Assembly: GCF_026015965.1 (NCBI RefSeq)
Contig: NZ_CP110383.1
Coordinates: 2,367,255 to 2,431,254 of the forward strand
Length of the DNA stretch: 64,000 nt
Origin: Selenomonas sputigena
Lineage (GTDB): Bacteria > Bacillota > Negativicutes > Selenomonadales > Selenomonadaceae
Reading direction: 5' to 3'
Of the stretch, positions 1 to 8,539 are shown in pieces. The notes beneath the pieces are model-generated. The model worked only from the letters and a program-made list of their open reading frames with translations. It made no database searches and had not been told where the DNA came from. Position 1 is the first letter of the stretch. Every line of letters begins with the position of its first letter. The position numbers and the translations under genes are program-made.

Positions 1-335
1 AGGCTTGCGGATGCTGGATCGCCTTCGAGCGAATAGCAGAAACAAGACTCAAGATGCCCACCTGCGAGTCGCAGGTTTTAGACATATAAAGCAAACGACA
101 TTTTGGACATCTGCTTTGAAAAGGGGTCGCTAGAAGATTTATGGCTGGTGGTCTCTTTTCGCCTTGTGTGGAGTCTGTAAAGCAGCCTTTCCAGTCGGAT
201 GCTTTACAGGCTCTATGCTTTTTTGTGTAGCTTAGCGTGAACCCCCAAGGGGTCGAGCCGAAGGTGTAGGATGATTTGCGAGGTTTTGCTAAGGACGATG
301 CACAATGGCCGCGAAGCGGATGTTGGTGCGGGCAT
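1..335. other. Left-edge non-coding region
   Basis: No convincing protein gene. Around 50-90 there is a short hairpin, CCTGCGAGTCGCAGG, set in a sequence (AAGATGCCCACC before it, TTTTAGACATATAAAGC after it) that reminds me of the 3' end of a structured RNA such as 6S RNA, but only part is in view and I cannot fold it. Around 178-216 the halves GTAAAGCAGCC and GATGCTTTAC could pair. A degenerate copy of the promoter-like interspersed repeat lies at 239-268. This is weak evidence for an RNA gene running off the left edge. Confidence 0.25.
239..268 (-). repeat. Degenerate promoter-like interspersed repeat
   Basis: On the minus strand this reads CCTTCGGCTCGACC, then CCTTGGGGGTTCACG. That is a diverged copy of the repeat at 4891-4959, 23270-23331, 30035-30190 and 39998-40166. 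It points left, away from dinB. The changes (TCGACC for TTGACC, CACGC for CATGG) make promoter activity less likely here. Confidence 0.4.
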
Positions 336-1496
336 CTATTCTTTCTTCGGATTTTTGTCGATGAGCGGCGCTTTGGTGATGATGCTTTCACCGAAGCGCT
401 TTTTCAGTGCGTCGATTGCGCCGTAGAGGCGCTCTTTTTTTTCGTCGCGAAAGAGCGACGGTAGGGCGCTCGGCTCGAAGTTCTCGCCCGTGACGCCGAG
501 GAGGCGGATGCCGCTCTTGATGCCGAGCTCGCGGAAGAGGTCGCGTGCCGTCTGGAAGATCGGCTCGTCGTGCGCACTTGCTTCAAAGAGCGTGCGGCTG
601 CGCGTGAAGGTCGTGAAGTCGGCGCGGCGCACCTTGAGCTGGATCGTGCGTGCGGCGACGCCTGCGAGGCGCAGCCGCCAGCCGACCTTCTCGGCGAGCG
701 CCAAAAGCTCGCGCTCGGCTTCTTCGGCGCTTTCGAGGTCGCGCTCGAAGGTCACTTCCTTGCCGATGGATTTCGCCTCACGGTCAGGCTCGACGCGCCG
801 CTCGTCGCGCCCGAAGGAAAGTTCCTTCAAGGCATGCGCCGCGCGTCTGCCAAGGCTGCGTGCGAGCTTCTTTTCGTCGGCCTGCTGCATCTCGCCGATG
901 GTCTTGATGCCCTGCGCGAGGAGTTTTTCTTCCGTGTGCCTGCCGACGCCCCAGAGGCGGCGCACGGGAAGCGGTGCGATGCGCCGAACGGCGTCTTCTG
1001 CGCGAATCTCGACGAGTCCGTCGGGCTTTTCGAGGTCGCTCGCAAGCTTGGCGAGGAACTTGTTCGGCGCGATACCGACGGAGGCGACGAGCGCGGTTTT
1101 TTCGCGGATTTCCGCCTTGAGCCTTTGGGCGAGGACGCGCGGGCTGGGCGCGAGAAGCCCCATGCCCGTGACGTCGAGGAAGGCTTCGTCGATGGAAAGC
1201 GGCTCGACGAGCGGCGAGTAGCGCGAGAAGATGGCGAAGATCTCGGCGGAGACGGCGCGATAGAGCGCGTAGTTTCCCTGTACGAAGATGCCGTCGGGAC
1301 AGCGGCGGCGCGCCGTCGCCATGGGCATGGCCGAGTGTACGCCGCTTCGGCGCGCTTCGTAGGAGGCGGTCGCGACGACGCCGCGCGAAGAAAGCCCGCC
1401 GACGATGACGGGCTTTCCTCTGTATTCGGGGTGCTCACGCTGCTCGATGGCGGCGAAGAAGGCGTCCATATCGACGTGAAGAATCGTGCGCTGCAT
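336..1496 (-). CDS. dinB: DNA polymerase IV (Y-family)
   Basis: Translesion DNA polymerase of 386 residues, the normal length for the family. The N-terminus carries the Y-family metal-binding motif (HVDMDAFFAAIEQ, about residues 7-19), and the second acidic motif follows as LSIDEAFLDVTG near residue 100. The helix-hairpin-helix thumb (residues about 165-230) and C-terminal little-finger domain (about 240-345) are present. The ATG follows a GGGAGG ribosome site. It lies 71 nt downstream of the SNF2 helicase gene on the same strand, so the two are probably co-transcribed. A LexA-like box sits upstream of the pair, which fits DNA-damage control. Confidence 0.95.
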   Translation of the reverse strand: MQRTILHVDMDAFFAAIEQREHPEYRGKPVIVGGLSSRGVVATASYEARRSGVHSAMPMATARRRCPDGIFVQGNYALYRAVSAEIFAIFSRYSPLVEPLSIDEAFLDVTGMGLLAPSPRVLAQRLKAEIREKTALVASVGIAPNKFLAKLASDLEKPDGLVEIRAEDAVRRIAPLPVRRLWGVGRHTEEKLLAQGIKTIGEMQQADEKKLARSLGRRAAHALKELSFGRDERRVEPDREAKSIGKEVTFERDLESAEEAERELLALAEKVGWRLRLAGVAARTIQLKVRRADFTTFTRSRTLFEASAHDEPIFQTARDLFRELGIKSGIRLLGVTGENFEPSALPSLFRDEKKERLYGAIDALKKRFGESIITKAPLIDKNPKKE

Positions 1497-1567
1497 TTTA
1501 TTCGCCTCCCTGTGCGTTGTGCGGGAAAAGGGAAATCGGAGAGGCTTTTCGGCTTCCCCGATTCATT

Positions 1568-4500
1568 TTATTGGAAAAGGGCGGTGATTTCCTCCTCCGA
1601 CAGCTTTGAGAGGAAGTTCTCGCCGGGCTGGATCATCTGGTCGATCAGCGCTTTTTTCTTTTCCTGCAGTTCATAGATCTTTTCTTCGATCGTGTCCTTC
1701 GTGATGAATTTCAGCACCTGCACGTTGTTTTTCTGACCGATGCGGTAGGCGCGGTCGGTCGCCTGATCTTCGACGGCGGGATTCCACCACGGGTCGTAGT
1801 GTATGACCATGTCGGCGCCCGTGAGGTTCAGCCCCGTGCCGCCCGCTTTGAGCGAGATGAGGAAGAGCGGCTCTGCGCCCGCGTTGAAGTCGCGCACGCG
1901 GCGCATGCGCTCAAGGGCGGGCGTCGAGCCATCGAGGTAGGCATAGCTGAGATTCATGGCGTCGAGGCGCGCGGCGATGTGGCTTAGCATCGTCGTGAAT
2001 TGCGAGAAGATGAGGATGCGATGTCCGGCAGCGACGGCGTCGGCGACGACTTCTTCGAGCATGTCGAGCTTGCCCGAGCCGCCCGTGTAACCTTCGAGGA
2101 AGAGCGCAGGGTCGCAGGCAATTTGGCGAAGGCGCGTGAGAATCGCGAGGATCTTGATGCGCGATTCGCCGAAGCCGTGCGCCTTGAGTTCGGCGGCGAA
2201 CTCCTTCTTCGCCTGCACGAACCATGCGTGATAGACCTTCCGCTGCTCGTCCGTCATCTCGTTCGTCATCTTGCGCTCGACCTTGTCGGGCAGTTCTTCG
2301 AGCACGTCCTTCTTGAGGCGGCGCAGGATGAAAGGCGAGATGTAGCGCAGGAGGTCGGCGCTCGCGTGCGGATCTTTGGCGCGTACGATGGGCGTCTCGA
2401 ACTGCGATTGGAAATGCCTGCGGCTCTTGAGGTAGCCGGGCATGAGGAAGTCGAAGATCGACCAGAGTTCCGTCAAGCTGTTCTCGATCGGCGTGCCCGT
2501 CAGAGCGAAGGCGGCATCCGCCCGGAGCTTTTTTACCGCCTTTGCTGCCTGCGTCGCGGGGTTCTTGATCTGCTGCGCCTCGTCGAGGAAGATATGGCTG
2601 AAATGCTCCTTCTCGTAGAGGTCGATATCACGGCGCAGCATGTGGTACGTCGTGATGATGACGTCGGCGTCCTTCAGAGCGGGCGAAAGAGCCGCCTCGC
2701 GTTCCGCCTTTGTGCCGGCGACGATGGAAGCCTTGAGCTCGGGCGCGAACTTTTCGATTTCTTCGAGCCAGTTGTACATCAAAGACGTCGGCGCGACGAC
2801 GAGGGCGGGCGGCCTCCCTTCCTCGCGGTGCGCGAGCAAAAAGGCGATGACCTGCAGGGTCTTGCCGAGTCCCATGTCGTCGGCGAGGATGCCGCCCAAG
2901 CGATAGGCGGCGAGCGTCGAGAGCCACGAAAAGCCCGTCTGCTGGTAGTCGCGCAGCACGCCCTTGAGCGTTTCGGGCGGTTCGATGTCGGCGTCGACGG
3001 GATTCTTGATGTCGCGCACGATGCTCTTGAAGCGCTTGCTTCGCGCGAGGCGGATGCTCTTGTCCTCCTTGGCGAGCGCGTCGAGGTAGAGCGCCTGGCG
3101 AAGCGGCAGGCGGATGTTCTGCGCATCGGTCGCCTTCTTGATGCCGGTGCTCTCGATGAAGTCGGCGAGGCCTGCGAGCTGCTGGTCGCCGAGCGTCACG
3201 AAGGTGCCGTCCTTGAGCCTGTGGTAGACCCTCTTCTCGCGGTACGAGCGCAGCACGCCGATGAGCTCGGCAAAGTCGAGCTGCGCCGCGTCAAAGGTCA
3301 CATCGAGGAGGTTTTCGTCGTTGACCGAGACGCCGATCGTCACGGGGGGCATGCGGCGCACGGGCTTTTCGTGGAAGGCGTCGGCGTAGTAGACGTCGGT
3401 GATCTTGGAAAGCTCGGGCAAGGCTTCGTCGAGGAAGAGGAAGCTCTGCGCCTCGTCACTCTGCACGAAGCGGCCATCCTTGGGCAGGAAGTCATAGGTG
3501 TCGAAGAAGGCGAAGATCGCCGCCTCGCCCGCCGCATCGCGGATGAGGCGGCGGCCGCTAGGCGCTTCCTGTGGCGCTTTGCCCGCGAGCGGGTTGAACT
3601 TCATTTCATCATAGTGAAATTCGAGACGCGCGGCGATGCCGTCCCCGTAGTAGTCGAGGTAGACGGCGGCGGAAAGCGGCATGATCTCGTAGCGTTCGGC
3701 GAAGGCGGGCGCGATCTCGACTTCGGCGACCTTCTCGATCTCGGGCAGGATTGTGCTGAAGAAGGCGGGGATGTCCTGCGCGGAGATGGAGAGCGAGCGC
3801 GAGGAGCCGAAGGCTTCGAGCAGCGGGTGCAGGGCGGCGGAGAAGGAGGGCGGTACATGGTAGATCGTATCTTCGACGAGCAGGAAGTGCGCGTCGTCGT
3901 CCAGACAGCAGACTTCGTCCGTCATCATCATGAGGCGGCCGCTGCCCGACCTCTCGGCAAGTCCCAATTCGAGGGCGGGTGTTCCCTCGACGATCTCGAC
4001 GGTACGCTCCTCGTGTATGTCCGTCCTTGCTTGAAATGGGGCATTGGCTTCCTGCATGAGCGAGAGGAAGCGCACGAGTGCGCTCGGCGTGAGCTTGACC
4101 GCCTTGCCTTCGAAGATGGTTCCGCTCAGGCGCGCGCCGTATGCGCCGCCGTAGTAGAGGCTGCTCACTTCATCCTTCCAGAGGTCGAGCAGGAAGCGCC
4201 AGAGCATCGTCGAGACGCCGGGCGCGAAGGCCGCCGTCTGCGGGTCGACGGTCAGCTTCTTGCCGAATTCGATGGGCGTGCCGGCGAGGAAGGAGCGCAT
4301 GAATTCCTGCATGCTGCGCATGACGTAGAGCCGCTCGCGCCCGATGCGGAACTCCAGCCAGCAGTTGGAGCGGCCGTAGTGGCGCTCGAAGAAGAAGTGT
4401 GGCTCAAGGAAGATGGGCGCCTCGCGAAGAGCGGCGGGCAGAAGCTTCTTCGGTGCGTTCAGGTGCGCGTGCTTCTTGGCGCGTGCGAAGCAGTCGAAGA

Positions 4501-4843
4501 GGCGTCCTGTGGGTTTTCGGTACGGCCCGGATGTGGCGGCGCTCTCGCCTTCTTCTTCGAGCTGGCCTGCCTGTATGACCTTCAAGAGTGCGACGACATG
4601 TTTGCAGGCGCCGTCGTAGAGGGCGGCAGCGGGGCATGTGCAGTCGTAGGCCTCGATTTTCTCGCCCGTCTTGTCGAGGCGCACGCGCACCTCGTAGTCC
4701 TCCGAGCCTTCGACGGTAGCGACGTAGATGGAGGTGCCGGGGCGGCGCAGGAGCTTCGCCACGCGCCCATCCTTGAAGTAGCGGCAGCCCTTGCGGTATG
4801 ACATATCGTTGGACAGCTCATGTATGGCAGAGTCTTTGAGCAA
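1568..4843 (-). CDS. SWIM zinc-finger SNF2-family helicase
   Basis: Large Swi2/Snf2 DNA translocase of about 1091 residues. An N-terminal SWIM zinc finger (CTC about 18 residues before CKH, near residue 70) precedes a long middle region and a C-terminal helicase core. Core motifs are DDMGLGKT (Walker A), DEAQ (Walker B), LTGTP (motif III), AGGTGLNL and DRAYRIGQ (motifs V and VI). It probably remodels protein-DNA complexes in repair or transcription. The frame opens at 4864 (GTG), but AAAGGAG lies just inside that opening and is well spaced for the TTG at 4843, so I use the TTG. dinB follows on the same strand. Confidence 0.9.
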   Translation of the reverse strand: MLKDSAIHELSNDMSYRKGCRYFKDGRVAKLLRRPGTSIYVATVEGSEDYEVRVRLDKTGEKIEAYDCTCPAAALYDGACKHVVALLKVIQAGQLEEEGESAATSGPYRKPTGRLFDCFARAKKHAHLNAPKKLLPAALREAPIFLEPHFFFERHYGRSNCWLEFRIGRERLYVMRSMQEFMRSFLAGTPIEFGKKLTVDPQTAAFAPGVSTMLWRFLLDLWKDEVSSLYYGGAYGARLSGTIFEGKAVKLTPSALVRFLSLMQEANAPFQARTDIHEERTVEIVEGTPALELGLAERSGSGRLMMMTDEVCCLDDDAHFLLVEDTIYHVPPSFSAALHPLLEAFGSSRSLSISAQDIPAFFSTILPEIEKVAEVEIAPAFAERYEIMPLSAAVYLDYYGDGIAARLEFHYDEMKFNPLAGKAPQEAPSGRRLIRDAAGEAAIFAFFDTYDFLPKDGRFVQSDEAQSFLFLDEALPELSKITDVYYADAFHEKPVRRMPPVTIGVSVNDENLLDVTFDAAQLDFAELIGVLRSYREKRVYHRLKDGTFVTLGDQQLAGLADFIESTGIKKATDAQNIRLPLRQALYLDALAKEDKSIRLARSKRFKSIVRDIKNPVDADIEPPETLKGVLRDYQQTGFSWLSTLAAYRLGGILADDMGLGKTLQVIAFLLAHREEGRPPALVVAPTSLMYNWLEEIEKFAPELKASIVAGTKAEREAALSPALKDADVIITTYHMLRRDIDLYEKEHFSHIFLDEAQQIKNPATQAAKAVKKLRADAAFALTGTPIENSLTELWSIFDFLMPGYLKSRRHFQSQFETPIVRAKDPHASADLLRYISPFILRRLKKDVLEELPDKVERKMTNEMTDEQRKVYHAWFVQAKKEFAAELKAHGFGESRIKILAILTRLRQIACDPALFLEGYTGGSGKLDMLEEVVADAVAAGHRILIFSQFTTMLSHIAARLDAMNLSYAYLDGSTPALERMRRVRDFNAGAEPLFLISLKAGGTGLNLTGADMVIHYDPWWNPAVEDQATDRAYRIGQKNNVQVLKFITKDTIEEKIYELQEKKKALIDQMIQPGENFLSKLSEEEITALFQ

Positions 4844-4890
4844 GACGATCTCTCCTTTGCGCACGGCGCACGGCTACGGTAAGCTACATG

Positions 4891-4959
4891 CCCTTACAGA
4901 AACCTAGCCAATCGGTCTGCGCCCTTTGGGCTTGATCTCTTGGGGTTTCATGGTAATAT
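4891..4959 (+). repeat. Promoter-like interspersed repeat, copy A
   Basis: Begins CCCTTACAGAAACCTAGCC and continues through a GCCCTTTGGGC hairpin to TTGATC, 16 nt, TAATAT. The last part reads as -35 and -10 elements with an upstream TG (ATGGTAATAT). It faces the glycosyltransferase at 5116. Other copies are at 23270-23331 (minus), 30035-30190 and 39998-40166. Confidence 0.7.
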
Positions 4960-5035
4960 AGAAAACGAGAATGGTTTATTGAAGAATGGAAGGAAGCCGC
5001 CGTACATCCGCTGCAGCGGCTTATCATATCTTTTC

Positions 5036-5064
5036 ATTATAGCAGACGCAATCGCCGCCGTAAA
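5036..5064 (-). promoter_or_regulatory. Predicted promoter for SNF2-dinB
   Basis: On the minus strand TTTACG (5059-5064) and TATAAT (5036-5041) are 17 nt apart, a sigma-70-type arrangement pointing to the SNF2 gene about 190 nt downstream. Confidence 0.55.
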
Positions 5065-5083
5065 CTTTGCCGCAGACTTCTTT

Positions 5084-5095
5084 GAACGTATGTTC
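5084..5095. promoter_or_regulatory. LexA-like operator
   Basis: GAACGTATGTTC fits the core of the Gram-positive LexA/DinR box (GAAC, four bases, GTTC, with RNRY centre). It lies 19 nt upstream of the predicted SNF2-dinB promoter -35 and 20 nt before the glycosyltransferase start. A DNA-damage polymerase in the leftward operon makes SOS control plausible, though a box upstream of the -35 is not the commonest position. Confidence 0.45.
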
Positions 5096-5115
5096 AGCGA
5101 GGCAGGAGGAACATC

Positions 5116-6195
5116 ATGGATCTATCCCGCGCACGCATCCTCATCATACGCTTGAGCGCCATCGGCGACGTGCTTCATGCGACGCCCGTCGCGCGGGCGC
5201 TTCGCCGTGCGTTGCCTGCGGCGCATATCGCGTGGCTCGCGAGTCCGCCCGCCGACGAACTCCTCGCCGCATGCCCTGAGATCGACGAGCTGCTCGTCTG
5301 GGATAGAAGGCCCTTCGACCGCGCCGTGGCGCACGGGCGCTTTCTGGAGGCTTTTCGCCTGCTTCGTGAGGCTCGCGCGCTTCTCGCGCCGCGCCGCTTC
5401 GACATCGCGCTTGACGTACAGGATCTCCTCTTGACGGGCATTCTCGCGCGTCTTTCGGGTGCGCCGCGCCGCATCGGCGTGCGTGAGCGCCACGAGGGCG
5501 CGGGCTTCTTCATGACGGAGAAGGCGCCGAAGATGGCGGAGCCGCACAAGGTGCGCCGATACCTCGCTTCCCTTGCACCGCTCGGCATCGTGCATGAGGA
5601 AACGCGCATCGCGCTTCAGCTTCCTGCTGCGCTCGCGGGATTCGCCGCGCCCTTTTTCGCCGCACGCGCCATCGCGCCCGATCGCCCGATCTTGCTCGTG
5701 AGCCTTTGCACGACGTGGCAGAGCAAGGAGTGGCCGCCCGAGCGCTTCTGCGCCGCGCTCGCTGCTCTTCCGGAAGATGTGCAGATCGTCTTTTTGGGAA
5801 GCGGTGCCGATCGCCCCGTCATAGAGGAAGCGAGGAAGACGCTTGAAGCATCATGGCGCGGCAAAGCTGTCTCCGTCGCAGGTGAGACGAGCCTCCTTGA
5901 GACGGCGGCGCTGATGAAGGAAGCGACGCTCCTCCTGTGTCCCGACACCGGCCCCCTGCATATCGCCGCTGCCGTCGGCCTGCCGACGCTGAGCCTCTGG
6001 GGGCCGACGCGTCCGACGATCTACGGCCCTCTGCACGGACGCAACTTCTTCATCGAGTCGCCGTACCCGTGCGCCCCCTGCTGCAAGACGCGTTGTCCCT
6101 CGGGCACGAACGCCTGCATGAAGGCGATCGAAGCGCAGGATGTGGCGAAAAGGCTCGGCGAGGTGTTGGAGATGATGCGGCGGGATAAGGTGTGA
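5116..6195 (+). CDS. Family 9 glycosyltransferase (LPS heptosyltransferase type)
   Basis: 359-residue GT-B enzyme of the ADP-heptose:LPS heptosyltransferase family, which adds heptose to the lipopolysaccharide core at the inner face of the cytoplasmic membrane. The N-terminal Rossmann domain opens with ILIIRLSAIGDVLHATPVA (about residues 8-26). The C-terminal nucleotide-sugar domain carries the family signature CPDTGPLHIAAAVGLPTLSL (about residues 275-294) followed by WGPTRP. The start is preceded by AGGAGGAA. Repeat copy A upstream may supply its promoter. It indicates an outer membrane with LPS. Whether it is heptosyltransferase I, II or another transferase cannot be told from sequence alone. 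Confidence 0.85.
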   Translation: MDLSRARILIIRLSAIGDVLHATPVARALRRALPAAHIAWLASPPADELLAACPEIDELLVWDRRPFDRAVAHGRFLEAFRLLREARALLAPRRFDIALDVQDLLLTGILARLSGAPRRIGVRERHEGAGFFMTEKAPKMAEPHKVRRYLASLAPLGIVHEETRIALQLPAALAGFAAPFFAARAIAPDRPILLVSLCTTWQSKEWPPERFCAALAALPEDVQIVFLGSGADRPVIEEARKTLEASWRGKAVSVAGETSLLETAALMKEATLLLCPDTGPLHIAAAVGLPTLSLWGPTRPTIYGPLHGRNFFIESPYPCAPCCKTRCPSGTNACMKAIEAQDVAKRLGEVLEMMRRDKV

Positions 6196-6291
6196 AGGCG
6201 CAAGGCGTTGATTGCCGTTCCCTTGCATGCGAGAGAGATTTTTTATATAATTTTGGAAGAGATTTGGCGTGATGCGGAAAGGAGAATCCTC

Positions 6292-6576
6292 ATGTTGTAC
6301 AGCCGACTCTATAAAAATGAAGTGCCATGGTCGTTTTATATAACGAAACAATATGATGATCGTGACGGGGGGGACAATCTTGCGATTCGTGTTGAGCGGG
6401 GGGACGATGACAACGCTTTTTCCGAGTGGCGGCTTCCCGATGTCGCCTGTGAGAAATCCTTTGGCTTTTCGGAAGATGATTTGCTCGTCATAGAGAAATT
6501 TCTTCAGGACAATGAATCCATTATATGGGATGACTGGCGCAAGGAGATGAGGGAACATGCCAAAAGCCCTGCTTGA
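6292..6576 (+). CDS. Small acidic hypothetical protein
   Basis: 94 residues, acidic, no signal peptide or membrane segment, and no family I recognise. The ATG at 6292 follows GAAAGGAG at good spacing; the longer opening at 6208 lacks one. Its 3' end overlaps the next gene by 20 nt, so the two are probably translated together. DUF4160 proteins often sit beside a small partner (commonly DUF2442) in toxin-antitoxin-like pairs, and this may be such a partner, but it does not look like DUF2442. Confidence 0.65.
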   Translation: MLYSRLYKNEVPWSFYITKQYDDRDGGDNLAIRVERGDDDNAFSEWRLPDVACEKSFGFSEDDLLVIEKFLQDNESIIWDDWRKEMREHAKSPA

Positions 6577-6829
6577 ATATATGGGGTACTGCATCTATTT
6601 TTGGATTGGAGACGGAGAAGAGCCAGTTCATGTCCACGTCAGTAAAAAAAGACAGCGGCAAGACGCCACGAAGTTTTGGGTCATGTCTGATTCCGTTGAA
6701 CTTGCAAGGGATACGGGAAGCGTGGACGCGTGTGATATGAGAGATCTGTTGCGTTATCTGAGGAAAAATCGCGAAACGATTCTTTCTGCATGGTTGCGGG
6801 TATTCAAGCGGGCGGAAGTCAAACGATAA
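6557..6829 (+). CDS. DUF4160-like protein
   Basis: 90 residues. An N-terminal segment (YFWIGDGEEPVHVHV, about residues 13-27) resembles the aromatic/acidic/histidine signature of DUF4160, and the C-terminal helix with a terminal tryptophan (RETILSAW) also fits. Molecular function is unknown; the family is usually found in two-gene units. It starts inside the end of the preceding gene and precedes the hairpin at 6934. Confidence 0.6.
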   Translation: MPKALLEYMGYCIYFWIGDGEEPVHVHVSKKRQRQDATKFWVMSDSVELARDTGSVDACDMRDLLRYLRKNRETILSAWLRVFKRAEVKR

Positions 6830-6933
6830 GCAAAGAGAATAGATCTGCATGCCGTGTGAGGCATCTTGCGCATAGCGGTGTGAATATGCTGTCTATACGT
6901 AGCAAATGTAAGTCGTGTCACCATCGGTACATG

Positions 6934-6964
6934 AAAAGCCCCCGAGTTGGAGTCGGGGACTTTT
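6934..6964. terminator. Bidirectional rho-independent terminator
   Basis: An A-run, a CCCCCGA/TCGGGG-type stem, then a T-run. It can end the DUF4160 gene on the plus strand and the 42-residue ORF (stop at 6980) on the minus strand. Confidence 0.7.
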
Positions 6965-6979
6965 CTCATAAGACAGGGG

Positions 6980-7108
6980 CTAGTGCCCAGGCTCGTTGCT
7001 GTCGTTCCTCCCATCGAGCCGTTTTCTTATGTAATTGGCTATGCCAGCCAGGAGGGAGAGGATAAAGAGACGGCGAAGGAAGAATGGCCGTAATGCTTCT
7101 CTTGACAA
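6980..7108 (-). CDS. Small hydrophobic peptide, 42 residues
   Basis: Starts at TTG (7106-7108) after a GAGGA-type ribosome site and ends at TAG (6980). A cationic start (about residues 1-13) is followed by one membrane segment (about residues 14-27, FILSLLAGIANYI) and a hydrophilic tail RKRLDGRNDSNEPGH. The pattern, a short membrane helix then K/R-x-LD and a polar tail, resembles a family of small single-helix peptides common in Firmicutes. A terminator lies 15 nt after the stop. Its first codon overlaps the nuo promoter on the other strand. Function unknown; a toxin-like or regulatory role is possible. Confidence 0.45.
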   Translation of the reverse strand: MSREALRPFFLRRLFILSLLAGIANYIRKRLDGRNDSNEPGH

Positions 7109-7130
7109 TATTCCTCATAAATCCTATACT
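7102..7130 (+). promoter_or_regulatory. nuo operon promoter
   Basis: Consensus TTGACA (7102-7107), a 17-nt spacer and TATACT (7125-7130), 61 nt before nuoA. A near-perfect sigma-70-type promoter for the whole operon. Confidence 0.8.
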
Positions 7131-7191
7131 AATAGTTATCACGAGCCATTATGATATAACCAATATTTATCAATAAAAAGGGGGAGTTTCT

Positions 7192-7545
7192 ATGGGAGAA
7201 TTTGGCGGACTCGGGCTCTTTTTCGTCGTGGTGCTTATTTTTCCTTTCCTGGTTCTCGCGCCCGCGCGCATCCTGCAGCCGCGCCAGCCGACGCCGGAGA
7301 AGCAGAAGCCGTATGAGTGCGGCGTCGATACGGTCGGATCGAGCGATGTGCAGTACCACGTCGGCTACTTCCGCTACGCGCTCGCGTTCCTCCTCTTCGA
7401 CGTCGAGGCGGTGTTTCTCTATCCGTGGGCGGTGTCGTTCAATCGGCTCGGACTTTTCGCATTTTTGGAAATGTTTGTCTTTCTTGGAATCTTGGCACTT
7501 GGTCTTTGGTATGCATGGAGGAAGGGGGATCTCGCATGGAAGTAG
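7192..7545 (+). CDS. nuoA: Complex I subunit A
   Basis: 117-residue membrane subunit of complex I, three predicted transmembrane helices. The loop between helices 1 and 2 has the family signature [20 protein letters not shown] (about residues 37-56), and the second part has [20 protein letters not shown]. The ATG follows AAAAAGGGGG. It is the first gene of an 11-gene operon and its 3' end overlaps nuoB by 10 nt, implying translational coupling. Confidence 0.95.
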   Translation: MGEFGGLGLFFVVVLIFPFLVLAPARILQPRQPTPEKQKPYECGVDTVGSSDVQYHVGYFRYALAFLLFDVEAVFLYPWAVSFNRLGLFAFLEMFVFLGILALGLWYAWRKGDLAWK

Positions 7546-8045
7546 TGGACGTCGTTCCTGCCGCGCTCCGGGAGAATGTGATCGTGACTTCGGTCGATGC
7601 GATTTTCAAGTGGGCGCGCTCGCGCTCGATCTGGCCGCTGGCCTCGGGGCTTGCGTGCTGCGGCATCGAGATGATGGCGACGGCGGCGGCGCGCTTCGAC
7701 CTCGCGCGCTTTGGCTACGAGGTCTTCCGCGCCTGTCCACGCCAGGCCGACCTCCTGATCGTCGCGGGCACGCTGTCGTGGAAGATGGCGCCGGCTCTCA
7801 TCCGTCTCTACGAGGAGATGCCCGAGCCGAAGTACGTCATCGCGATGGGCAACTGCAACCTTAATGGCGGGCCTTTCACAGATACCTACTCGACGGTCAA
7901 GTGCCTCGATGAAGTGCTTCCTGTAGACATCTATCTGCCGGGCTGCCCGCCGCGTCCTGAGGCGCTGATCGACGCGATGATGAAGCTGCGCGACAAGATT
8001 CAGCATCCCGATCTTGCGAAGCGAGCGGGAGGTGAAGCGCGATGA
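7536..8045 (+). CDS. nuoB: Complex I subunit B (cluster N2)
   Basis: 169 residues, carrying the terminal 4Fe-4S cluster N2 that passes electrons to quinone. Visible motifs are [17 protein letters not shown] (about residues 30-46, with the tandem cysteines), a third cysteine in [15 protein letters not shown], and the fourth in [11 protein letters not shown] (about residues 135-145). The start lies within the end of nuoA and the stop overlaps the nuoC start by 4 nt. It belongs to the peripheral arm with NuoC, NuoD and NuoI. Confidence 0.95.
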   Translation: MEVVDVVPAALRENVIVTSVDAIFKWARSRSIWPLASGLACCGIEMMATAAARFDLARFGYEVFRACPRQADLLIVAGTLSWKMAPALIRLYEEMPEPKYVIAMGNCNLNGGPFTDTYSTVKCLDEVLPVDIYLPGCPPRPEALIDAMMKLRDKIQHPDLAKRAGGEAR

Positions 8046-8539
8046 GGACGCGGTATTTTTCCAAGGAGCGACTGACAAAGATTGTCGAGATCTTCCCCAA
8101 AGCGACGTTCGACGCGGAAGCGCAAGAGCCTGCGCTCATCGTCACGGCGGCGGACTTTCCCACCGTACTGCGCGCTCTCAAGGAGAGGGAGGGCTTCGAC
8201 CGCCTCGGCAATCTCACGGCGGTCGACTGGAAAGATCATATCGAGATGGTCTATCATCTCTACAATATGGAAGAGAATGTAAAACTCGAGATGAAAGTCG
8301 CGCTCGACAGCGCCGCGCCCGTCATCGAGTCGGCGACATTGCTGTATCCGGGGGCAGAGTTCGAGGAGCGCGAGGTCTACGACCTCATGGGCGTGGAGTT
8401 CTTGGGTCATCCCGATCTTCGAAGAATTCTCATGCCCGACAACTATCCCGCGCATCCTCTGCGCAAGGATTTCGTCGCGCCTGTGCCGAAATTGGAGGGA
8501 GGAAAGCTCGTATGGCTGGAAAAAGCACCTACATCCTGA
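8042..8539 (+). CDS. nuoC: Complex I subunit C (30-kDa type)
   Basis: 165-residue peripheral-arm subunit. The family core is visible as [14 protein letters not shown] (about residues 60-73) and the later [20 protein letters not shown] (about residues 109-128) with PLRKDF. It is a separate protein, not a NuoCD fusion. Its 3' end overlaps nuoD by 28 nt. Confidence 0.93.
   Translation: MRTRYFSKERLTKIVEIFPKATFDAEAQEPALIVTAADFPTVLRALKEREGFDRLGNLTAVDWKDHIEMVYHLYNMEENVKLEMKVALDSAAPVIESATLLYPGAEFEEREVYDLMGVEFLGHPDLRRILMPDNYPAHPLRKDFVAPVPKLEGGKLVWLEKAPTS

Noticed and set aside
2000-4801. 933-residue open frame opposite the SNF2 gene
   Set aside because: High GC content and biased codons keep antisense frames open. 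It has no domain or ribosome site, while the minus strand has clear helicase motifs.
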